Source: AA29 sp041481445
GTDB taxonomy: Bacteria > Acidobacteriota > Vicinamibacteria > Fen-336
NCBI GenBank assembly: GCA_041481445.1
Contig: JBGPBV010000126.1
Coordinates: forward strand, 1 to 20,536
DNA: 20,536 nucleotides
Reading direction: 5' to 3'
Of this stretch, positions 6,582-12,982 are shown piece after piece. The notes beneath the pieces are model-generated. The model was not told where the DNA came from. It was given only the letters and a program-made list of their open reading frames with translations, and searched no databases. Every line of letters begins with the position of its first letter. Position 1 is the first letter of the stretch. Position numbers and translations under genes: made by a program.

Positions 6582-6599
6582 GATTAAAGGAGACAAGGA

Positions 6600-7667
6600 A
6601 TGGCTCGGATCTATTACGACAACGACGCAGACCTGAAGCACCTGCAGGGCAAGAAGGTCGGCGTCATCGGGTACGGGAGCCAGGGTCACGCCCACGCCCT
6701 CAACCTGCGCGACAGCGGCGTCGACGTCGTCGTCGGCCTGCCCGAGGGCAGCCGGTCGCGGGCCAGGGCCGAGGCCGACGGCGTGACCGTCCTGACCCCG
6801 GCGGCGGCGGCGGAAGCGGCCGACATCGTCATGATCCTGACCCCCGACACCGGCCAGGCGAAGCTCTATCGCGACCACATCGAGAAGCATCTCGAGCCGG
6901 GCAAGACCCTGATGTTCGCCCACGGCTTCAACATCCGCTTCGACACCATCGTCCCGCCCAAGGGGGTGGACGTCTCGATGATCGCGCCCAAGGCTCCCGG
7001 CCACCGGGTGCGCGAGGTCTTCAAGGAAGGCCAGGGCACGCCCGCCCTGCTCGCCGTGCACAACGACGCGAGCGGCCGCGCTCACCAGACCGCGCTCGCC
7101 TACGCCAAGGGTATCGGCTGCACGCGCGCGGGCGTGATCGAGACGACGTTCGCGGAGGAGACGGAGACCGACCTCTTCGGCGAGCAGGCCGTGCTCTGCG
7201 GCGGCGTCTCCGCGCTCGTGAAGGCGGGGTTCGAGACCCTCACCAAGGCCGGCTACCAGCCCGAGATCGCGTACTTCGAGTGCATGCACGAGCTCAAGCT
7301 CATCGTGGACCTGATGTACCGCGGCGGCCTGTCGTACATGCGCTACTCCATCTCGGACACCGCCGAGCACGGCGACTACACCGGCGGCGACCGCCTGGTC
7401 ACCGACGCCACCCGCAAGGAGATGGCGCGGATGCTGGAGGAGATCCGCTCGGGAGCGTACGCAAAGAAGTGGATCGCGGAGAACGAGGCGGGGCGGCCCT
7501 GGTTCGACGCGCGGCGCAAGCAGGAGCGCTCGCAGCCGATCGAGGAGGTGGGCGCCAAGCTGCGCGCGATGATCCCGTTCCTGGATTCCGTGGTGGTCAC
7601 GCCGGAAGGGGACGTCCAGAAGGCGGCGGAGAAGGAAGCCGGGAAGAAGGTGGCCTCCGCGCGATAG
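6600..7667 (+). CDS. ilvC: Ketol-acid reductoisomerase (class I)
   Basis: A 355-residue cytosolic enzyme that isomerises and reduces acetolactate (or acetohydroxybutyrate) to the dihydroxy acid, the second step of branched-chain synthesis, using Mg2+ and NAD(P)H. The Rossmann motif is VGVIGYGSQGHAHALNLRDSG (residues 20-40). The cofactor-specificity loop reads LPEGSRSRARAEADG, with Arg and Ser positions that usually select NADPH. The metal-binding knotted domain has FAEETETDLFGEQAVLCGG and ECMHELKLIVDLMYRGG, with the expected Asp/Glu ligands, and SDTAEHGDY. The length is that of the short, class I form. The start ATG has AGGAG (6588-6592) seven bases before it. It lies 140 bases after ilvN, separated by two inverted repeats, and is last in the operon, facing the convergent pectinesterase gene 24 bases on. 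Confidence 0.97.
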   Translation: MARIYYDNDADLKHLQGKKVGVIGYGSQGHAHALNLRDSGVDVVVGLPEGSRSRARAEADGVTVLTPAAAAEAADIVMILTPDTGQAKLYRDHIEKHLEPGKTLMFAHGFNIRFDTIVPPKGVDVSMIAPKAPGHRVREVFKEGQGTPALLAVHNDASGRAHQTALAYAKGIGCTRAGVIETTFAEETETDLFGEQAVLCGGVSALVKAGFETLTKAGYQPEIAYFECMHELKLIVDLMYRGGLSYMRYSISDTAEHGDYTGGDRLVTDATRKEMARMLEEIRSGAYAKKWIAENEAGRPWFDARRKQERSQPIEEVGAKLRAMIPFLDSVVVTPEGDVQKAAEKEAGKKVASAR

Positions 7668-7691
7668 GGGTGGCCACTCGGCGGGCGCCAC

Positions 7692-9566
7692 TCACGGACG
7701 CGCGCCGGGCTGGAGGTGCGCGGCCATCCAGGCCACGACCTGCTCACGGTAGGTCGGGAGCAGCGGGTCCCAGTCGCGCGTGCCGTGGGTGCCGTCGGGG
7801 ACGGTGATCAGGTCGCAGGCGACGCCCGCCGCGCGCAGCGCCTCCTGCAGGCGGCGCGACTGATCGTAGGGCACGCTCATGTCGGCCGTCCCGTGCACGA
7901 GGAGGAACGGCGGCAGGCCCGCATGGACGTGGCGGATGGGCGAGGCCTCGCGCAGCCGCTCCCGGGTCACATCGTCGACCTCCGTCCTTCCGAAGAGGGC
8001 GCGCAGGGAGGCGCTGAGCCCGCCGCGGCGCTCGGTGTCCGCCTCCAGGTCGACGGGAGCGAAGAACGGCACCACCGCCGCCACGCGCGTGTCGTCCTTC
8101 ATGCGCACGGCGGCCGCGACCACGAGGTGGCCGCCGGCCGACTCGCCGACCAGGGCCAGCCGCGACGGATCGAGCCCCAGCCGCCGCGCGTTCGCCTTCG
8201 TCCAGCGGATCGCCGCCTCGACGTCTTCCACGGCGGCCGGATAGGGATGCCGGGGAGCCAGGCGATACGTGACGGCGAGCCAGGCGATCCCCCCGCCCGT
8301 GAGCGGACCGCGAAGGGCGGGCGCGGCGTGGGCGCGATCGCCGCCCGTCCAGCCGCCGCCGTGAACGAGGAGGGCGGCCGGGAAGGGTCCCTTGCCGGGC
8401 GGCAGGCAGGCGTCGAGCCGCAGCGGCTCGGAAGACGCGCGCGCGTACTCCAGGCCCGGCCGCCATCGCGCCGGGGCCGCGCAGGCGGGCGTGTCGTCGC
8501 CCGCGTCCGCGCGCGGCGCGCGCGAGGCCGCGGCCAGGCTCCCCTCGGCCTCCGGGTTCCATCCGTCGGTTCCGCCGAGGACGCGAGCGGAGGTCAGCGA
8601 CTCCGCCTCCGCGGCCGCCAGCGGTCGGGCCCACGTCACACGCCCCTCGGTCGCAGCGCCCGGGCCCGTGCTCGCGTACTCGGCGTACCTCACGGTGCGC
8701 TCGCGGTTGGGCTGGTCCCAGTTGTGCCACCCCGCGGGCCGCACGACCTCGCTCATCTCCGTGTTCAGGAAGGCCACGCTCGAGAACGACCGCCAGGGGC
8801 GGCCCAGGTACGTCCGCACGCCTGGTGACTCGCCGCGGATGGCGCAGTGCGAGAACACGAACCCGTACGGCTGCTCCTCCGGCGTGGAGGCGGCGGTGAT
8901 GTACCCGTCGCCGCGGGCCACGATCGCGCAACGCGAGAAGTACGCGGTCGCCCCCCCGAAGATGAAGTCGACGTGGCCGGAGATGAAGCACCCCTCGAAG
9001 TAGTGCCGGCCACGGTTCAGGAAGACGGTGTCCTGCCACCCCACGAAACGACAGTTCCGGAAGGCCACGCGATCGCCGTCGACGCGCACGGCCAGGGCCT
9101 GACGTCCCTCCACGCCCGCCGGGTTCTCGAAGGTGAGGTTCTCCGCCGTGAAGTCGTCGGCGTCGATGACGGCGGTGGGCGTGCGGAACGTCCCGATCGG
9201 CTTCCCGTCCGGTCCGGGAAGGAAGGCGTGAAGGTCGTACGTGATCACCGTGCGCTCCGGGTCCTCTCCCACCACGGCCAGGAAGCGCTTCTCGCGCTGG
9301 ACGTAGATCCTCTCGTGGTAGGTGCCGGGCTTGACGTGGATGATCCACGGCCTGTCACGGCGGGCGGTGGGCGCGGCCGCGATCGCGGCCTGGAGCGATT
9401 GGAACTGGCCGCTGCCGTCGGCGGCCACGACCGCGCTGGCCGAGGCGGACCACGCGGGCACGCCGCTCGCTTCAGGGGCGGCCTCCGCACGCACGGACAC
9501 CACCACCGCCGCAAGGGCGGCGGCGCCGGCGAGGACGGCCGCCACCGCCAGGACGGTTGAGCGCAT
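7692..9566 (-). CDS. Exported fusion: pectin methylesterase (CE8) + alpha/beta-hydrolase acetylesterase-type domain
   Basis: A 624-residue two-enzyme protein. A signal peptide (residues 1-30, MRSTVLAVAAVLAGAAALAA) predicts export. Residues about 45-345 are a right-handed beta-helix pectin methylesterase, which removes methyl esters from polygalacturonate. The key residues are present: the Gln of GRQALAV, D179 in WQDTVF (acid), D200 in HVDFIFG (nucleophile), and R256 and W258 in LGRPW. After a linker, residues about 375-620 are an esterase/lipase-fold domain with HGGGW (oxyanion, H402), nucleophile S476 in GESAGG, acid D562 in HGTADMSVP and H594 in DGTHG. An acetyl- or xylan-type esterase is the best guess, so the fusion may strip both methyl and acetyl groups from pectin. 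Start ATG 9566 is chosen for the signal peptide; no Shine-Dalgarno is evident. It is convergent with ilvC and divergent from the RTX gene. Confidence 0.93.
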   Translation of the reverse strand: MRSTVLAVAAVLAGAAALAAVVVSVRAEAAPEASGVPAWSASASAVVAADGSGQFQSLQAAIAAAPTARRDRPWIIHVKPGTYHERIYVQREKRFLAVVGEDPERTVITYDLHAFLPGPDGKPIGTFRTPTAVIDADDFTAENLTFENPAGVEGRQALAVRVDGDRVAFRNCRFVGWQDTVFLNRGRHYFEGCFISGHVDFIFGGATAYFSRCAIVARGDGYITAASTPEEQPYGFVFSHCAIRGESPGVRTYLGRPWRSFSSVAFLNTEMSEVVRPAGWHNWDQPNRERTVRYAEYASTGPGAATEGRVTWARPLAAAEAESLTSARVLGGTDGWNPEAEGSLAAASRAPRADAGDDTPACAAPARWRPGLEYARASSEPLRLDACLPPGKGPFPAALLVHGGGWTGGDRAHAAPALRGPLTGGGIAWLAVTYRLAPRHPYPAAVEDVEAAIRWTKANARRLGLDPSRLALVGESAGGHLVVAAAVRMKDDTRVAAVVPFFAPVDLEADTERRGGLSASLRALFGRTEVDDVTRERLREASPIRHVHAGLPPFLLVHGTADMSVPYDQSRRLQEALRAAGVACDLITVPDGTHGTRDWDPLLPTYREQVVAWMAAHLQPGARP

Positions 9567-9615
9567 TGAAGGAGGGTCATACCACGACTGACCCGCGAAC
9601 GACCCCGGGCGTGGG

Positions 9616-9644
9616 TTGACCGTCACCCGGAACCGGAATAGTGT
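9616..9644 (+). promoter_or_regulatory. Promoter of RTX-like gene 1 (TTGACC-N17-TAGTGT)
   Basis: TTGACC (9616-9621), a 17-bp spacer and TAGTGT (9639-9644) precede the gene. The same hexamers with the same spacer length and similar spacer sequence recur at 12894-12922 before the paralogue, which raises confidence well above the single match. It shares the short gap with the divergent pectinesterase gene. Confidence 0.7.
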
Positions 9645-9649
9645 TCCGG
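9633..9649. promoter_or_regulatory. Inverted repeat CCGGAA-N5-TTCCGG over the -10 box
   Basis: A perfect 6-bp palindromic half-site pair surrounds the -10 hexamer of the RTX gene 1 promoter, with an additional direct CCGGAA-like copy just before it (9627-9632 reads CCCGGA). It is operator-like in position. It is absent from the paralogous promoter at 12894, so any regulator would act on this copy only. No cognate regulator is in the window. Confidence 0.4.
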
Positions 9650-9700
9650 CGCACAGTCGTCCCTCCCACCCTAGACGTTGCATCTCTCATGGAGCCCCTG

Positions 9701-11530
9701 ATGCCCCGAACATTGACCGTGGGAGCCGTCCGCAGCCTCTGCCTGGCCGTCTTGGCCCTCGCGCCCGGGGCCGTGCCCTCGGCGTGGGCCGAGACATCGT
9801 CCATCTTCGAGAACGGCATCGTGACCGTCACCGGCGACGACAGTGCGAATTCCCTCGTCGTTGGACGGGATGCGGCGGGATTCATCCTCTTCGAGGGCCA
9901 CAGAGTGCGTGGCCATTGCAAGCAAGGGGGCGGGCCCGACTGCTCGACGGATCCGGCCACGGTCACCACGACGTCGCTCATCCGGATCTACGGCCTGGGT
10001 GGCAACGACGAGCTGCGCATCGACGAAGCGAACGGTCCGATGCCCCCGGCGGCCTTGTTCGGCGGCGACGGGATCGACTCCCTCACCGGTGGCTCCGCAG
10101 TCGACCTCCTGGACGGTGGGCACGGCAAGGACACGCTGCGCGGGGGCCGTGGCAACGACACGGTATCCGGGGGACCGGGCAATGACCTGATCATCTGGAA
10201 TCCCGGCGACGGAAGCGACCTGGTCAGGGGACGGGAAGGTGAGGACACGCTCCTGTTCAACGGCGCGAACGTGGCCGAGACGATCGACCTCTCCGCGGAC
10301 GGCGCGCATCTTCGCTTCTCTCGCGACGTTGCCAACATCGTGATGGACTGCGACGGCATCGAGAAGGTGGTCTTCAACGCGCTCGGCGGAGCGGACAAGA
10401 TCACGGTCAACAGCCTCGTCGGCACCGACGTGGCCGAGGTCGATCTCGACCTCTCCTTTCCCGCCGGATCGGGCACCGGCGACGGCCAGGCCGACACCGT
10501 GACCGTCAACGGCACGGCCGGCGACGACGTCCTGACCGCCGCCGCGTCCGGCGCGGGGTTCGAGGTCCATGGCTTGAGCGCCGTCGTCAACGTCACGGGC
10601 GGCGAGCCCGCGCTCGACAAGATCACCATCAACACCCTCGCCGGCAACGACGTCGTGGACGCCTCCGGGGTGCCGGCGGGAGCCATCGCGATGACCCTCA
10701 ACGGCGGCCAGGGAGCCGATATCCTGATCGGGGGCCAGGGCGGGGACACGCTGGTGGGGGCCCAGGGCGACGACGTCGTGCTCGCGGGCGCCGGTGACGA
10801 CACGTTCACCTGGAACCCTGGAGACGGCAACGACACCATCGAAGGCCAGGCCGGCCTCGACAAGCTCGTCTTCAACGGCGCCAACATAAACGAAGTGATC
10901 GACGTCTCGGCCAACGGCGGGCGTGTTCGTATGACCCGCAACGTCGCCAACATCGTCATGGACATGAACGACGTCGAGCAGATTCGTTTCAATGCCGCGG
11001 GCGGCGCCGATCTGATCACGGTCAACGACGTGAGCGGCACCGACCTCACCCTCGTCTCGCTCGATCTGGCCCCCACGGGGCTGCCGGGAACGGGCGACGG
11101 CCAGGCCGACACCATCGTCATCAACGGCACGGCCGGCGACGACGCCGCCACCGTCTCGGGCAATGCGACTGCCGTCCACGTCACCGGCCTCGCGGCGCAG
11201 GTCGACATCACGGCCAGCGAGATCGCGAGCGATCAGCTCGTGCTCCACATGCTGGCGGGCGCGGACGTCATGGACGCCTCCGGGCTGGCCGCGGGGGCGA
11301 TCAAGCTCACCGGCGACGGTGGCGACGGGGACGACGTCCTCATCGGCAGCGACGGGGACGACGTGCTCCTGGGCGGCAACGGGGACGACGTGCTCATCGG
11401 GGGCCCCGGGACCGACACGCTCGACGGCGGTCCGGGAGACAACATCCTCATCCAGCACGCGGTCCGACCGGGCGACATTCGTAACTTGAAGGCCGCCAGG
11501 AAGGCATCCATCCCGGACACCCGCCCCTAG
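9701..11530 (+). CDS. Exported RTX-like calcium-binding repeat protein 1
   Basis: A 609-residue secreted or surface protein with glycine/aspartate nonapeptide repeats of the hemolysin type (GGxGxDxxx), which fold as Ca2+-binding parallel beta-rolls. A Sec signal peptide ends near A30 (PSAWA). Repeats come in three blocks: about 121-172 (GGDGIDSLTGG), 335-383 (GGQGADILIGGQGGDTLVG) and 538-581 (GDDVLLGGNGDDVLIGGPGTDTLDGG). Between them lie two copies of a 138-residue unit, residues 165-302 and 370-507, each opening with WNPGDG and containing MD.NDVEQI/MDCDGIEKV, GGAD.ITVN, GDGQADT and VNGTAGDD-type motifs. Start ATG 9701 is preferred because GGAG (9691-9694) is correctly spaced; ATG 9689 would add MEPL. 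A paralogue lies at 12983-14791. Function is unknown: adhesion, surface coat or calcium-dependent structure are possible. No catalytic domain is seen. Confidence 0.88.
   Translation: MPRTLTVGAVRSLCLAVLALAPGAVPSAWAETSSIFENGIVTVTGDDSANSLVVGRDAAGFILFEGHRVRGHCKQGGGPDCSTDPATVTTTSLIRIYGLGGNDELRIDEANGPMPPAALFGGDGIDSLTGGSAVDLLDGGHGKDTLRGGRGNDTVSGGPGNDLIIWNPGDGSDLVRGREGEDTLLFNGANVAETIDLSADGAHLRFSRDVANIVMDCDGIEKVVFNALGGADKITVNSLVGTDVAEVDLDLSFPAGSGTGDGQADTVTVNGTAGDDVLTAAASGAGFEVHGLSAVVNVTGGEPALDKITINTLAGNDVVDASGVPAGAIAMTLNGGQGADILIGGQGGDTLVGAQGDDVVLAGAGDDTFTWNPGDGNDTIEGQAGLDKLVFNGANINEVIDVSANGGRVRMTRNVANIVMDMNDVEQIRFNAAGGADLITVNDVSGTDLTLVSLDLAPTGLPGTGDGQADTIVINGTAGDDAATVSGNATAVHVTGLAAQVDITASEIASDQLVLHMLAGADVMDASGLAAGAIKLTGDGGDGDDVLIGSDGDDVLLGGNGDDVLIGGPGTDTLDGGPGDNILIQHAVRPGDIRNLKAARKASIPDTRP
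10193..11221 (+). repeat. Two diverged copies of a 138-residue unit within RTX-like gene 1
   Basis: Copy A spans 10193-10606 and copy B 10807-11221. Both run from a WNPGDG motif to a V.(V/I)T...E motif and are equal in length (138 codons). Shared landmarks in order are LxFNGAN, IDxSA(D/N)G, NIVMD, FNAxGGAD, ITVN, GTD, GTGDGQADT, (V/I)NGTAGDD, V.GL.A.V. An RTX block lies between them, so the protein is built as block-unit-block-unit-block. Confidence 0.8.
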
Positions 11531-11602
11531 AGGTCCCCGGCGCTGCGCGTCCCAGTCGATGTCCCGCGGCTCGCCGCCGCCGCGGGCGTTCTCTCGATCG
11601 TC

Positions 11603-12862
11603 GTGGCCGTGCTCCTGCGGCTCCCCTTCCTGACGATGGTCCTGTGCGGGGAGGAGGGGGAGGTCGGCCGCGCGGTGTCCATGGTCGTCGCCGGGAAGCG
11701 GCCGGCGCTGGTCATCGCGCGCGACCTCACGGGCAAGGAGTACGCGAAGCCGCCGTGGCACAACGCGGGCGGCTATGCCCTTCCCGCGATCGTGTTCGCG
11801 CCCGCGGTCCGCCTGACCGGCTTCACCACCGTCGACGAGCGGATCCGCGCCGCCGCCGCCCTGCGCGGCGCCTTCCTGGCGCTGTACGGCGCGGCGCTCT
11901 TCGTCGCCCTCCTCCTGGTCGTCCCGAAAGAGCGTCGCGCCCTCGGAGGCTTCCTCCTGCTCGCGTTCTCGCTCTTCCCGCTGCCGCTCCTGGGCTCGGT
12001 CCAGGTCCAGTACGACGGGTCGGTCTCGACGTTCCTCGTCGTGCTCTCGACGGCGCTGCTGGATCGCGGGACTCGAGCGGAGGGAGTCTCACACCGGCGG
12101 CTGGCGCTGGCCGGCTGGATCATCAGCCTCGGCAAGCTCGAATACATGATCGCGGGCGCCGTCACCGCCGCCGTGATCGCGCTGGTCGATCGCCGGCCGC
12201 GGGGCCTCGTCGCCTACCTGGCCGGCGCCGCCGCCGGAACGCTCCTGTTGGGGCTGTGGGATGGCGAGGATCTCGTGGGGGGCTATCGAGTGATGCGTCA
12301 CTTCTACGGCCTCATGGCTCCCTTCCCGCCGGCGGTGCGCGTGCCCGGCTACCTCCGTGTCTCGATGCCGTACCTGTGGCCGCTCTACGTGGCCCTGCCC
12401 GCCACCGCCGTGGCCCTCCTGGTCGATCGGCAGCGGCGCCGGCTCCTGGTGCCGGTCGTAGCCGCCGGCGTCATCTTCACGGGATACGCCGGCGTGAGCT
12501 GGTACGGCGACGGGTTCCCCCGCTACTTCGCCCCCTGCTTCGTCCTCGTGCCGCTGGCCCTGTCCCAGATGACCGCGCGCGCGAGATGGATCGCGATCGC
12601 GGGCGCCTGTCTCCTGGTGCCCGGCATCTGGAGCTACAACCGGGAGCTCGAGGCCGGCGACTTCGCGCTCTGCCGCCGCGTGGGCGGCGTCCTGGACTGG
12701 CGGGAGGCGGCGCGGACGCTGGAGCAGCCATGGGGCGGTTGCGTGCCGAGGCTGAGGAACGAGAGCGCCATCGCCTTCTATTCGGGCACCGCGCCCTTCG
12801 CGTGCTGCGGCGCCGACTGGGGCAACGAGTGGCCCGATCTGCGCGCTCGGCTCTGTCCGTGA
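11603..12862 (+). CDS. Polytopic membrane protein, probable GT-C type glycosyltransferase (start uncertain)
   Basis: About 419 residues with eight or more hydrophobic membrane segments and a soluble C-terminal tail of about 80 residues. An early LRLPFL followed by an acidic loop GEEGE (residues 16-20) resembles the first membrane helix and catalytic acidic loop of GT-C/PMT-like enzymes, which transfer sugars from lipid-phosphate donors to extracytoplasmic acceptors. I do not recognise a specific family. The C-terminal tail carries four cysteines in its last 45 residues. Start GTG 11603 cuts the first membrane helix and has no Shine-Dalgarno. The same frame is open back to the stop of RTX gene 1, and a CTG at 11543 has AGAGG (11529-11533) nine bases before it, so the true start is probably upstream. 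It lies 72 bases after one RTX gene and 120 before the other, and could modify or anchor them. Confidence 0.72.
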   Translation: MAVLLRLPFLTMVLCGEEGEVGRAVSMVVAGKRPALVIARDLTGKEYAKPPWHNAGGYALPAIVFAPAVRLTGFTTVDERIRAAAALRGAFLALYGAALFVALLLVVPKERRALGGFLLLAFSLFPLPLLGSVQVQYDGSVSTFLVVLSTALLDRGTRAEGVSHRRLALAGWIISLGKLEYMIAGAVTAAVIALVDRRPRGLVAYLAGAAAGTLLLGLWDGEDLVGGYRVMRHFYGLMAPFPPAVRVPGYLRVSMPYLWPLYVALPATAVALLVDRQRRRLLVPVVAAGVIFTGYAGVSWYGDGFPRYFAPCFVLVPLALSQMTARARWIAIAGACLLVPGIWSYNRELEAGDFALCRRVGGVLDWREAARTLEQPWGGCVPRLRNESAIAFYSGTAPFACCGADWGNEWPDLRARLCP

Positions 12863-12893
12863 CCATCGACACTCAGCGCCTGCGCGTCGTGGC

Positions 12894-12922
12894 TTGACCG
12901 CCACCGGGACGGGGAGTAGTGT
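12894..12922 (+). promoter_or_regulatory. Promoter of RTX-like gene 2 (TTGACC-N17-TAGTGT)
   Basis: TTGACC (12894-12899) and TAGTGT (12917-12922) with a 17-bp spacer match the promoter of the first paralogue in hexamers, spacing and most spacer bases. A conserved CGTCCCTCC follows in both leaders. The gene therefore has its own promoter despite following the membrane-protein gene closely. Confidence 0.7.
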
Positions 12923-12982
12923 CGCCGCACTCGGCCGTCCCTCCAGATACTCCAGAGGTCGTACCACGGAATGGAGTCCCCT

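Noticed and set aside
7668..7691. Bidirectional terminator between ilvC and the convergent pectinesterase
   Set aside because: Only a weak GTGGC/GCCAC pairing and no T-run on either strand; the gap is 24 bases.
9567..9683. Longer pectinesterase-esterase start upstream of 9566
   Set aside because: The added residues (…NPRPGSFAGQSWYDPPS) would precede a good signal peptide and run into the promoter of the divergent gene.
11300..11443. Tandem GGGGACGACGT-type DNA repeats as a CRISPR or satellite array
   Set aside because: They are in-frame codons of RTX nonapeptides (GGxGxD) without spacers.
9671..11761. 696-codon antisense open frame opposite RTX gene 1
   Set aside because: Mirror image of the RTX repeats with no start context or recognisable fold.
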